Below are positions 26,691 through 35,160 of a stretch of 44,320 bases of DNA, one piece after another. The notes beneath the pieces are model-generated. The model was not told the origin of the DNA. It worked only from the letters and a program-made list of their open reading frames with translations, and searched no databases. The translations under genes and the position numbers were made by a program. Source of the stretch: Spirochaetia bacterium (lineage in GTDB: Bacteria; Spirochaetota; Leptospiria; Turneriellales; JAOUFE01). Position 1 is the stretch's first letter; every line of letters begins with the position of its first letter. The DNA lies in the NCBI GenBank assembly GCA_029858425.1, contig JAOUFE010000003.1, positions 1 through 44,320 of the forward strand, read 5' to 3'.

Positions 26691-28726
26691 GCGGTTTCAG
26701 AGCCTTTTATTTCTACAATTCTCAATTGATATTTCTCAATACCCCTGAAATAATTTATTTGCGGTTCGGCAATAATTTTCAGCAATTCAAATTCCTGCAA
26801 ATTGTGTATTTCTTTGCCGAAGTTAAACCATACGGCTTCGATCAGTGTATTTTTTATTCCCGAAAAAGCAATTCGAGCATGATTCTTGTCTTTACCCATC
26901 GTTTTGTACGACATGGCTGCGGTAGGCTCAATTAAAAGACGCGGTCTTGGATTGCCGTTTCCGTAAGGCGCAAATATCTGTAACTCTTTCCACAATGAAG
27001 GGTAAAGGTCACAATCCCTGATTTCGATTACGGGAAAATCCTGAATATTACCTGAACGTTTGCTTTTGTTTTGGAGCAGCTCCCCCGATTTATCGATAAA
27101 TTTCTTAATAAAATCATCTTTTTTTTCATGTTCCAATGAAAAACCGGCCGCCTGAATATGGCCTCCAAATTGAACAAACCACGACGATAGCTCGGTTATA
27201 ATTTGCAGCACATTTTCATTTTGATACGATCTGACGGAACCTCTCAAATATTGGCCATCATTGACCAGCACCAGAGCCGGTTTTTCGTATTTTTCGGCCA
27301 ACTTGCTTGCGACAATCCCGGAAATCCCCCGGTGAATATCGGCGTGGTAACCAACTACTACGCTTTGATGAGGCTGGGATTTTATGGCATCTTCGAGAAG
27401 CAACAAGCTGCTTCTCGATAAGGCTTTTCGCTTTTCGTTTTCCTCTTTGAGTAAAAATGCATGCCTTGCACACTCCAAAGGATCTTTGTGAATCAAGGTA
27501 TTTAGCGCCAGTTTTGCCTGCCCCATTCGACCGGCAGCATTTATCGCCGGACCAAGGCTAAAGGCCAAATCTACTTCATTGATGGCAGTCCCGGAGAGAT
27601 CCATGACCTTTAGCAATTCCTTGATGCCATAAGTTAATCCTGATTTATCGTCGTTTAATACGGATAATCCTTCTGAAACAAGAATGCGGTTATCATCGGT
27701 CAGCAACATGGAGTCGGCAATGGTTCCTATGGCAGCCATGGGTAAATATGGCTTGATTTTATAATGGATTTTTTTCATTTTTATATTTTGGTATATAAAA
27801 AATTTTTCAATCATGGTGAGAGCCGACGGATATTTCTGTAGAAACAAGTCGACCTTTAAAAGACGTAAATTTTGGGCGCATTCTTCATTCCATAGTTTCA
27901 AAAAGCTATGTCCCTCCCCTTCAGAATATCCTGAATCGAATATTTTATCATATTGATCTCCGGAAACAGAGACTCCATTTTTAATAAAATAATCCGAATC
28001 GGCGCGAATTAAAACAGTTTTGTTATATTCCTCCGTAAAGGAATACGTTATGGCATATGCAAAAAGATAGGCAAGGCCTGATGTGCACATATTCCTTCGA
28101 GAATCATTGTGGGGCAGCATACAGGGATTTATAAAAGAATTTACCGCCGGATAATTTTCTTTATCTTCCGGAATGGAATGATGGTCAATGATGATAATTT
28201 TTAGATTTGGATGAACCGATTTTATGTAATCAAAGGAATCCTTGTTTGATGATCCATTATCAAGGGTGATTAGTACATCCGGAGTTTCTGCCAAAATTCT
28301 GTTGGCAACTTCCCGCGTAATACCATATTTGTCCTCAACGTCGGGAACCATAACCTTGATATGATCCTCCAAAACGCCCATTTTATCCCGCAGAAATAAA
28401 AATAAAATCGAAGATGAGCAAATGCCATCGGCATCCCGATCGCCATAAATCAACAGTTTCCTGTTCTGTCTGTTATGGAAAAAATCCTGTATAATTTCAA
28501 TAGCTTCATACATCCCCGAAAGATCAAAGGGGGACTTAATCAGGAAAAGATAAGGGAAAATATATTTCAGGTTTTTTTGAGTTACCTGAGTGTCCGTACG
28601 TTCCGAATGAATATTTGATTCAACCTGTAATTCGTTCCATTTCTGATAAATATATCGCTGAAATTCTGAAGGGGTATCCGTTAACAATTCAAGGTCTGAA
28701 AGAAAATCGGAAAAAGCAGAATCCAT
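26687..28726 (-). CDS. recJ: Single-stranded-DNA exonuclease RecJ
   Basis: 5'-3' ssDNA exonuclease of recombination and mismatch repair. The 679 residues have the DHH-family catalytic core. The first Mn-binding motif reads YGDRDADG (about 95-101; most RecJ have DyDaDG). Motif II is LDNGS, motif III is IDHH (D181-H183), and further on are NAAGRMG and the DHHA1 domain. The latter contains YHADIHRGISGIVASKLAEKY (usual form 'GWHpGVIGIVASRL') and the FGGHIQAAGF loop. The C-terminal OB-like domain is present (RPRLLIEP). It follows bactofilin by one base, in the PpiC-bactofilin-RecJ operon. Confidence 0.88.
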   Translation of the reverse strand: MDSAFSDFLSDLELLTDTPSEFQRYIYQKWNELQVESNIHSERTDTQVTQKNLKYIFPYLFLIKSPFDLSGMYEAIEIIQDFFHNRQNRKLLIYGDRDADGICSSSILFLFLRDKMGVLEDHIKVMVPDVEDKYGITREVANRILAETPDVLITLDNGSSNKDSFDYIKSVHPNLKIIIIDHHSIPEDKENYPAVNSFINPCMLPHNDSRRNMCTSGLAYLFAYAITYSFTEEYNKTVLIRADSDYFIKNGVSVSGDQYDKIFDSGYSEGEGHSFLKLWNEECAQNLRLLKVDLFLQKYPSALTMIEKFFIYQNIKMKKIHYKIKPYLPMAAIGTIADSMLLTDDNRILVSEGLSVLNDDKSGLTYGIKELLKVMDLSGTAINEVDLAFSLGPAINAAGRMGQAKLALNTLIHKDPLECARHAFLLKEENEKRKALSRSSLLLLEDAIKSQPHQSVVVGYHADIHRGISGIVASKLAEKYEKPALVLVNDGQYLRGSVRSYQNENVLQIITELSSWFVQFGGHIQAAGFSLEHEKKDDFIKKFIDKSGELLQNKSKRSGNIQDFPVIEIRDCDLYPSLWKELQIFAPYGNGNPRPRLLIEPTAAMSYKTMGKDKNHARIAFSGIKNTLIEAVWFNFGKEIHNLQEFELLKIIAEPQINYFRGIEKYQLRIVEIKGSETA

Positions 28727-28727
28727 T

Positions 28728-29036
28728 TTAGCTCATTATTGTAGTGCCGTTATGAACTCCGCCCCGGTCAACCTGAAGTTGCTTGCAATGAATATCGCCA
28801 AATATTTTTCCACTATTTTGTATGGTAACCAGTTCACAGTTGAGATTTCCGTATATTTCGCCCTTTAATGAAACCTGCCTGACCTGGATATCTCCTTTCA
28901 GATAGCCTCCGACATTAACCGACAAGGCTCCGTCGCTGACTATTTTTCCTTCTACCTTGCCGCTTATATCAACGCGACCTTCATAATAAATTTCACCCCG
29001 GAAGGCGATATCTTCGGTAATTTCTGATGTATCCAT
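28728..29036 (-). CDS. Bactofilin
   Basis: Small cytoskeletal polymer protein (102 residues) built of a short right-handed beta-helix. The repeats read FRGEIYYEGRVDISGKVEGKI, then VSVNVGGYLKGDI-like, LKGEIYGNL, SGKIFGDI and VDRGGVHNGT, typical of DUF583/bactofilin. The protein is nearly all core with very short tails, so it could form simple filaments on the inner membrane. Bactofilins position wall enzymes and shape cell poles. Placed between the PpiC-like gene (10 bases) and recJ (1 base). Confidence 0.85.
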   Translation of the reverse strand: MDTSEITEDIAFRGEIYYEGRVDISGKVEGKIVSDGALSVNVGGYLKGDIQVRQVSLKGEIYGNLNCELVTIQNSGKIFGDIHCKQLQVDRGGVHNGTTIMS

Positions 29037-29046
29037 ATTTTTTCTT

Positions 29047-30642
29047 TTATTTCAAGGCTTTGTCGTTAACCGTAAACTTTACAGACTGCAATAACTCTTG
29101 TGTTTTTTGCTGGGTTATGGCATTGATCTTCTGCCCTCTTACCTGTCGAATGATATCGTCTTTCATCTCGGCGAAGGTTCCCATTTTTTTTACATGCGGC
29201 GGCATGCCTTTTTTCATTTTATTGTATTCGTCCATTAATTCTTTTTCAGTCCAGCTAACCTGTCCATACCACATTTTCTTTTTATAGAGCTCTGCTAAAA
29301 ACTGTTTCCTTTCAAAATCAGCCCTGTTTTTGTAAGATTTGGATTCGAATACTTTTTCTCTCTGCCCTTCAAGACTGTACAGTTGAAGCTCTGTAAATAT
29401 CCGGAAATATCTTTGAAGCTGGTCCTTGTCAGAGTAAACCGATTCAGGTTGCAACCCCTGGTCTTTTGAAACCCATTCGATAAAATTTTTGAAATCGTTT
29501 GCGGATATTTTTAATTTTTCGTTATCAATCAGGCTTGCTTTTGTTTTCCAGTCAGGCGTCAATTCCGGGAATTTCACCGGATCAAGGCCATAATCTCGAT
29601 ATAGTTGCTGCTGCCACTCTGAAAGTTTGGCTCCCTTGATTCTTGACCAGTACATTTTGGCGCGGGATAACGCAATATTGTCAGCATCTTTTTGATCCTT
29701 CAATTCGCTTTTTTTTATCAACTTGCCGTAGTCCTCGACAGTAACATTTTTCTTGTCCAGAAGTTCTATGATATGCCATCCATACAGCGTTTTTACAGGA
29801 GCAGAAATCTTTTTTTCATCATCGATTGGTTTCAGTTGATTTGAAGGAATGTAAACGGTATAATTGTCTTTGGAGATTTTACTCCATCCGGGCGGGTTAT
29901 TGTCTATAACCATTACAACGGCATCTTGTTCGAGATTGACATTTTCCACAGGAGCGCCGTCAGGTTTCGACAGAAGTTTTACCTTGTCTACTGCAATTCT
30001 CATGGGCGTACCCTGAACATCTCCGGCCATGCGATTTAATGCATCCTGAAATTCTCCCAGCATAATTCCCTTGGTAAAAAATCCAAGATCGCCTTTTTTT
30101 ACTTTTGAGGCATCATCCTCGCTGTATTTTTGCGCAGCGTCTTCAAACGTAATTTTCTTGTTTAAAATATCGCCTCTAATTCCGGCAATGGTTTCATATT
30201 CTTTTTGCCCATCGGAAGTTGCTTCGGCTTTCGCTCCTTTTGTATTTTTGTGGGAATCGACCGGGATTTTTATCAATATATGGCGGGCATGGAAAACAGG
30301 CTCTTTTTCCTTGTTTAATTCTTCTTGTTTTTGTTGATATAAAATATTTCGAATAATATTTCCTTCAAATAATTTTTTTAAATAAATGGCCTCGCCTTCC
30401 TTCTCAAGGTTTTGTTTCCCGGCAAGTCCGCTTAATATTTCTATGACGCCATAATCCTGAACAATGCGGCGCTTGAAGTCTGGATTGTCGAGCCGGCTTT
30501 TTATGTTATATAACCCGGCAAGAGCATTAATTTCTTTTGATGTTACCGTTCCACCTTCGTATGTGGCCAGCGTTTTATTGCAATTTGTTGTTACAAAAAC
30601 AAGCAACAATACGGCTGCAAAGGACAGTTTCAATTTTTTCAT
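29047..30642 (-). CDS. Periplasmic parvulin-type peptidyl-prolyl isomerase with inserted domain
   Basis: Envelope folding factor of the SurA/PrsA type, 531 residues. The signal ends VFVTTNC, so it may be a lipoprotein, though TTNC is not an ideal lipobox. The parvulin domain starts FHARHILIKIPVD at about 117 and continues through KKGDLGFFTKGIMLGEFQDAL (about 182-202), but its last strand (APVKTLYGWHIIEL) appears only at about 281. The 70 residues in between look like a bacterial SH3-type domain and are absent from ordinary parvulins. The C-terminal 200 residues are helical with no known domain. First gene of the leftward operon with bactofilin and recJ. Confidence 0.75.
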   Translation of the reverse strand: MKKLKLSFAAVLLLVFVTTNCNKTLATYEGGTVTSKEINALAGLYNIKSRLDNPDFKRRIVQDYGVIEILSGLAGKQNLEKEGEAIYLKKLFEGNIIRNILYQQKQEELNKEKEPVFHARHILIKIPVDSHKNTKGAKAEATSDGQKEYETIAGIRGDILNKKITFEDAAQKYSEDDASKVKKGDLGFFTKGIMLGEFQDALNRMAGDVQGTPMRIAVDKVKLLSKPDGAPVENVNLEQDAVVMVIDNNPPGWSKISKDNYTVYIPSNQLKPIDDEKKISAPVKTLYGWHIIELLDKKNVTVEDYGKLIKKSELKDQKDADNIALSRAKMYWSRIKGAKLSEWQQQLYRDYGLDPVKFPELTPDWKTKASLIDNEKLKISANDFKNFIEWVSKDQGLQPESVYSDKDQLQRYFRIFTELQLYSLEGQREKVFESKSYKNRADFERKQFLAELYKKKMWYGQVSWTEKELMDEYNKMKKGMPPHVKKMGTFAEMKDDIIRQVRGQKINAITQQKTQELLQSVKFTVNDKALK

Positions 30643-30862
30643 ATTTTTTCCTTAAAATTATATATGGACAATCCTAAAAACCAGTCTTTGGTACATGAAC
30701 AGACAACGTCTTCCTGTGAGGTTATTAAATTTCTCCAAGAGCAAACATAGATCATGTCTTTCTCAAGGCGTCAATATTAAATATGGATATAAATACAAAA
30801 AAAATGAGCGCTGGCTCGATCCGTAGAAAATGTTTTTTGCCCGGTTAGACAATAACTTCGAT

Positions 30863-30890
30863 ATTCATGTTATAATATTCATGTTATAAT
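30863..30890 (+). promoter_or_regulatory. Tandem 14-bp repeat with two -10-like boxes
   Basis: ATTCATGTTATAAT occurs twice in direct succession (30863-30876, 30877-30890). Each copy ends in a perfect TATAAT, 52 and 38 bases upstream of the MFS start codon. The -35 regions are poor. It may be a duplicated promoter core for the MFS gene, or an operator overlapping it. Confidence 0.45.
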
Positions 30891-30927
30891 TAACTTTTCA
30901 GCAGAGTCCGCATTTTTTTAATGCTCC

Positions 30928-32142
30928 ATGAAAAAATCAAAGTCGCTAAAGTTTACAAAAAATGAAAAACTTCTTGTAAGCGCTCTGGCATTTTTTCAGT
31001 TTACTCATATTGTAGATTTTATGTTATTGATGCCGCTTGGGCCGGTATTAATAGACCAGTTTGCCATCAATAACGAAGAGTTTTCCTACCTGGTTTCAGC
31101 GTATACATTTTCAGCGGGGCTTACGGCTCTTTTTGCATCCACTTTTATAGACCGGTACAGCCGCAAAAAAGTACTTATTTTTGTGTTTACAGGGTTTTTA
31201 TTTGGAACGCTGCTTTGCGGGCTTTCGCCCACATACCAGCTCTTGCTGTTTTCGCGGATTATCACGGGCGCATTTGGCGGGCTGATAAATTCCATGGTAT
31301 ATTCTATTATCGGAGATTCTTTTGCGTACGAAAGGCGCGGTTCGGCAACGGGCATTGTCATGGCGTCTTTTTCAGCGGCGTCGGTTCTGGGGATTCCGAT
31401 TTCCTTATTTATCGCAAACCGCTTTGGCTGGAACTGGCCGTTTATAGTTTTGTTCCTGGTGGGTTTTGTGTTTATTGCCTACGCATTTTTTGCCATTCCT
31501 ATTTCTGACCGTGTGCCGCAAAAACATGCGTATGCAGATATTTTCAGGGAAAAAAATCATTATCCCGCTTTTTTTTTGATACTGGCCATGATGCTGGCCG
31601 GATTTTCCATGATCCCGTATATCAGCAATTTTTTGGTTTTTGATACGGTGATGACGCAGGAAAAATTACCCATGATGTATTTGCTCGGAGGCGCGGCAAC
31701 GTACATCACATCAAGATTGTTTGGATATCTTTCTGATCGTTATGGCAAAAAAATCATGTTTTATATTCTGGCCACTTCTTCCATGGTACCCATGTACATG
31801 ATCAGCAGGATCAACTACGCATATTCGGTTTATGGAATTTTAGCCATTACAACCATGTTTTTTATTTTCACATCCGGTCGGATGGTTCCGGGAATGGCGC
31901 TGATAACATCGGTAGTGAGTCCCAAAATGCGGGGTTCCTTTATGACCTTTAACACGGCCATACAGCAAATGAGCGCCGGTCTTGCGACTTTTTTGGGCGG
32001 AAAAATCATTGCGGCAGAAAGCGGGCATCGAATGACGGGATACCAGTATGTAAGCTATCTGGCCATTGCGGCCACTTTCCTGAGCATAGGGTTTGTGTAT
32101 ATAATGCGCCTTCACGATGAAAAAAACAGGGTGTTGGAATAG
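30928..32142 (+). CDS. Major facilitator superfamily transporter
   Basis: A 404-residue inner-membrane protein with about 12 hydrophobic segments. The loop after TM2 carries the MFS signature FIDRYSRKKVLIF (usual form 'G.laDr.GRrk.l'), repeated in the second half as YLSDRYGKKIMFY. TM4 region includes SRIITGAFGGLINSMVYSIIGDSF and the antiporter-like motif C neighbourhood ASFSAASVLGIPI. The last loop is RVPQKHAYADIF-rich. Substrate unknown; the DHA1-type drug or sugar efflux group is a guess. Upstream repeats suggest regulation. Transcription may end at the hairpin just downstream. Confidence 0.82.
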   Translation: MKKSKSLKFTKNEKLLVSALAFFQFTHIVDFMLLMPLGPVLIDQFAINNEEFSYLVSAYTFSAGLTALFASTFIDRYSRKKVLIFVFTGFLFGTLLCGLSPTYQLLLFSRIITGAFGGLINSMVYSIIGDSFAYERRGSATGIVMASFSAASVLGIPISLFIANRFGWNWPFIVLFLVGFVFIAYAFFAIPISDRVPQKHAYADIFREKNHYPAFFLILAMMLAGFSMIPYISNFLVFDTVMTQEKLPMMYLLGGAATYITSRLFGYLSDRYGKKIMFYILATSSMVPMYMISRINYAYSVYGILAITTMFFIFTSGRMVPGMALITSVVSPKMRGSFMTFNTAIQQMSAGLATFLGGKIIAAESGHRMTGYQYVSYLAIAATFLSIGFVYIMRLHDEKNRVLE

Positions 32143-32146
32143 CAGA

Positions 32147-32194
32147 AGGGGGGAGGATTATAATATGTCAGCAGAGCATATTTTTGTCCCCCCT
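32147..32194 (+). terminator. Possible terminator hairpin after the MFS gene
   Basis: Outer arms AGGGGGGA/TCCCCCCT (8 bp perfect) enclose inner arms AATATG/CATATT, with a 9-base apical loop. It begins 4 bases after the MFS stop. No T-run follows the stem, so it may rather protect the mRNA end. Confidence 0.4.
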
Positions 32195-32295
32195 GCCTGC
32201 GACCCCCTTTGGCGTTCTCCGGCACCCCCCGTGTAGATGTCGACGAAAGTGGGTTTTACTCATTCTGGGTGAATATTGAAACTCCTGCACCCTCC

Positions 32296-32377
32296 GAGCT
32301 TGGGCATGAACTCGAAATTCAGTCAATTTGATTTAACTTGGCGCGTTTATGGGGCGCTTCGCGCCCCATAAACGCGC
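32296..32377. repeat. Nested palindromic repeat, copy B (left half plus inner hairpin)
   Basis: The first 30 bases are identical to copy A (13426-13455). The inner hairpin is a perfect 16-bp inverted repeat (GCGCGTTTATGGGGCG at 32341-32356 with 32362-32377, loop CTTCG). Its stem differs from copy A's at three positions, and each change is matched on the other arm. The right outer arm is absent. It lies about 90 bases upstream of the acylphosphatase start. Confidence 0.85.
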
Positions 32378-32465
32378 AATTTAATACATTATGATGCAAT
32401 ATAATTTTTAGTAAAAAATGATTGATAAGGTGTCTAAAGTAGCTATTTTGTCTAAAATCCAATAT

Positions 32466-32741
32466 ATGGAAATAAGACATTACATTATTCTCGGAAAAGT
32501 TCAGGGTGTGGGTTATCGTTATTACACCGAAGACATTGCCAAATCTTCCAGAATCAGAGGTTGGGTAAAGAATCAACCCGATGGAAGCGTGGAATGTCTG
32601 GCCGCCGGCCAACCAGCAGATCTGGAGATGTTTGAAAAAAAAATCCGAAAAGGTCCGCCATTGTCGCGGGTTGTAAATATGGAAAGAAAAATTCTCGTCG
32701 AGGGAGAAATCGATATTCCGGAAAATTTTTCAGTCTTGTAG
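32466..32741 (+). CDS. acyP: Acylphosphatase
   Basis: Hydrolyses acyl phosphates such as acetyl-phosphate in the cytosol. The 91-residue protein is normal size when read from the ATG before EIRHYIILG. It contains the two signature motifs: GKVQGVGYRYYTEDIA with the catalytic Arg in VGYR, and GWVKNQPDGSVECLAAG with the catalytic Asn. An upstream in-frame ATG (32418) adds 16 residues that match nothing. Its stop leaves 15 bases to the opposing patatin gene. Confidence 0.9.
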   Translation: MEIRHYIILGKVQGVGYRYYTEDIAKSSRIRGWVKNQPDGSVECLAAGQPADLEMFEKKIRKGPPLSRVVNMERKILVEGEIDIPENFSVL

Positions 32742-32756
32742 GAAAGTTTTTATTTT

Positions 32757-33683
32757 TTATCCTTTGGTAAAAAATCTTATAATAGATTTTTGAGATCTCA
32801 CGAGGGCTTTAATTTCAACCATTTTTTCCATCGTGCTATTGTATCCGGACTCAATAATGCTTTCGTAGTTGTGGTAGTCCGCCCAGTGAATCGGGGCATG
32901 CACAGGTTTTATTACAATAGCCGCTTGTTTTAACTGATAGTTTTTTCTGTAAATGGACGAAATTTCCTCGCTGCGCAACATGATGTCCAGGGCTGTTTTA
33001 ATCTTTTTACGCTCAAAAAAATCATTAGATACATCTACCGCAATAATTTTTTGAACGCCAAGAATAAATGCCGAATCTACTCCAACCCTGTCTACAATAC
33101 CGCCGTCGGTATACAATCCTTCTTCAATTTGAACCGGCGGAAAAACAAGGGGCATGCTCAAAGACGCTAATACCGGTTTACGCAACGGACCTTGATCAAA
33201 GATTTTTGGCTTTCCACTTTCGAGGTCTACCGCCACGCACGCAAAGGGCATTTTTAAATCGGAAAAACGCACGTTTGGAATCAAGGGATATACCACATCC
33301 TGAATATCATCGTCGTCCAGAATTCCCGGAGCCAACAATAATCGGCCGTAAAGTTCGGTTTGTTTGTACAAACGGTTAAATTTTAATAAAAACTTTTTGC
33401 TGCGACTAACCATCTCCCTGTGATCGTCGGAGCGCCAGGTTCCCAGCAGGGAATGTTTAAACACGTCCTTGTTTATGTGATTGATAATATGGTTTTCCAC
33501 TTCATCAATATCGAGAGTATAAGCGTAATGAGCAGCGATCAGGGCGCCCATGGAAACTCCGATCAGGATATCAAATTTGACCTTGTTTTCCTGTAATGCG
33601 CGCAGCACGCCAAGATGCGCCAAACCTCTGGCTCCCCCGCCTCCAAGGTTCAGCGATACTCTAAAAGACTTTCTCGAATTCAT
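32757..33683 (-). CDS. Patatin-like phospholipase, RssA-type
   Basis: A 308-residue lipid acyl hydrolase. The oxyanion-hole loop NLGGGGARGLAHLG is at about 12-25, the nucleophile S44 in IGVSMGAL, and the Asp of the catalytic dyad at D193 in YTDGGIVDRV, all intact. No signal peptide or membrane segment is visible, so it acts in the cytosol or is exported by an unknown route. It overlaps purB by 4 bases, so its translation is coupled to that gene, although the functional link is unclear. Confidence 0.86.
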   Translation of the reverse strand: MNSRKSFRVSLNLGGGGARGLAHLGVLRALQENKVKFDILIGVSMGALIAAHYAYTLDIDEVENHIINHINKDVFKHSLLGTWRSDDHREMVSRSKKFLLKFNRLYKQTELYGRLLLAPGILDDDDIQDVVYPLIPNVRFSDLKMPFACVAVDLESGKPKIFDQGPLRKPVLASLSMPLVFPPVQIEEGLYTDGGIVDRVGVDSAFILGVQKIIAVDVSNDFFERKKIKTALDIMLRSEEISSIYRKNYQLKQAAIVIKPVHAPIHWADYHNYESIIESGYNSTMEKMVEIKALVRSQKSIIRFFTKG

Positions 33684-34996
33684 ATAAAAACTGTTAAACC
33701 GGATTTACATCTGTCAAATATTTTATTAATATTTTTCAAAAATGATTTCGGGTCGAAAACAAAATCCCAGTCTTTTGGAGTAAGGCTTTTTAATTCGGGA
33801 TTTTTTTCAAAGCGCTGTCTTAAATTCGGGCCATCTGGATCAGACCAGAGATCCATGGCTTCTTTTTGAACTATTTCATAGGCTCTTTCGCGTGAAATTT
33901 CAAGCTTTTCGGTAATGGTCAACAATGCCCTTGATGAATAAATCAATCCCCCGGTAATGTCCATGACCCTTTGGCAGTTTTTCTCGTGAACTTCCAGATT
34001 ATCCATTACAAAAGTCATTTTAACAAGCATGTATTCAAACAAACTTGTGGCATCCGGTAAAATAATGCGCTCGCTTGAAGAATGAGAAATGTCGCGCTCA
34101 TGCCAGAGCATGATATTTTGCTGCGCCGTCATGCTGTATCCCATAAGGGTTCGCGCAAGACCTGCCATTCTTTCGCATAAAATCGGGTTTCGCTTGTGCG
34201 GCATGGCGCTGGAACCTTTTTGTCCTTTTTGAAACGGCTCTTCAATCTCGCGGCTTTCCGTCTTTTGCATCAAACGTATTTCCTGGGCAAAGCGAGCCAC
34301 TCCCTGCGCGGCTACCGATAAGGCATTGAGGAATACTGCGTGACGATCGCGCGGTACGACCTGGGTACTGACAGGTTCCGCATTTAAATTTAATTTGTCC
34401 AAAACATATTTTTCGAGTTCGGGCGGCAATTGTGAGTATGTGCCCACGGCTCCGGATATTTTACCGTAGCGCATTTCTTCGATAGCAGCTTCCAGCCGCA
34501 CGAAATTTCTGTGGGCTTCTTCCAAAAATCCCAGAAGTTTCAGACCGAGCGTTGTTGGTTCTGCATGCACTCCATGAGTTCTGCCAACCACAACGAGATC
34601 TTTGTATTTTAAGGCCTGTCCGTATAAAGATTGCAAATACTTTTTATAGCGCTCGCGGATAAGCTTGCCGGCATCCTGCACAATTACAGACAACGAAGTA
34701 TCGACAACATCGGAAGATGTCAAACCGTAATGCACATGTCTTGACGGGGCGCCAATTTTTTCGGCCATATTGGTTAAAAAGGCAATAACATCGTGATGAA
34801 CCGAATCTTCAATTTCGAGAACGCGCTGAGTATCAAATCCAGCTTTTTCCCGAATTTCTTCCATTTCTTCGTTTGTTATATGACCTTGCTGATGCCGGTA
34901 TTCGCACGCATATATTTCCAGTTTTTTCCAGACTTCAAACTTGTGATCCAGCGACCAGAGGTCGCGCATTTCGGAAGTGGAATATCTGTCGATCAT
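33680..34996 (-). CDS. purB: Adenylosuccinate lyase
   Basis: Two steps in purine synthesis: SAICAR to AICAR and adenylosuccinate to AMP. The 438-residue protein shows the fumarase/aspartase-superfamily signature GSSAMPHKRNP (active-site loop) and, earlier, RHVHYGLTSSDVVDT and VVGRTHGVHAEPTTLG with its catalytic His. The start MIDRYSTSEMRDLWS is typical of the short bacterial PurB class. Upstream is a 164-base gap to the restriction operon; no purine-gene neighbour is present. Confidence 0.92.
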   Translation of the reverse strand: MIDRYSTSEMRDLWSLDHKFEVWKKLEIYACEYRHQQGHITNEEMEEIREKAGFDTQRVLEIEDSVHHDVIAFLTNMAEKIGAPSRHVHYGLTSSDVVDTSLSVIVQDAGKLIRERYKKYLQSLYGQALKYKDLVVVGRTHGVHAEPTTLGLKLLGFLEEAHRNFVRLEAAIEEMRYGKISGAVGTYSQLPPELEKYVLDKLNLNAEPVSTQVVPRDRHAVFLNALSVAAQGVARFAQEIRLMQKTESREIEEPFQKGQKGSSAMPHKRNPILCERMAGLARTLMGYSMTAQQNIMLWHERDISHSSSERIILPDATSLFEYMLVKMTFVMDNLEVHEKNCQRVMDITGGLIYSSRALLTITEKLEISRERAYEIVQKEAMDLWSDPDGPNLRQRFEKNPELKSLTPKDWDFVFDPKSFLKNINKIFDRCKSGLTVFI

Positions 34997-35160
34997 TGCG
35001 CTAAAGCCTATTCCCGAAACAGGACATCAAGTATTTATTGATGCCGGGAACAGTACATTCTTTAAAGAGTTCGAAAAGCAATGTTTGCGGGTCAAAGATT
35101 GATGGATAAAATTAATAACCCCGCCCACGCCGAAGCACACGAGGTGCGTAGGCGAGTAAA
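34997..35160. other. Gap between res and purB
   Basis: Boundary of the restriction island. Just after the res stop lies an imperfect GC-rich inverted repeat (about 35121-35154: CGCCCACGCC...GGTGCGTAGGCG) that may end res transcription. The purB promoter should be here. Confidence 0.35.

Larger units (their letters stand above)
32143..32465. other. Region between MFS gene and acylphosphatase gene
   Basis: Holds a G-rich/C-rich hairpin at its left end and nested palindromic repeat copy B near its right end; both are listed separately. The intervening C-rich stretch has no gene I recognise. Confidence 0.5.

Noticed and set aside
32147-32194. tRNA- or rRNA-like structured gene in the G/C-rich hairpin region
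   Set aside because: No cloverleaf, anticodon or TTCRA box could be drawn; the hairpin alone explains the pairing.
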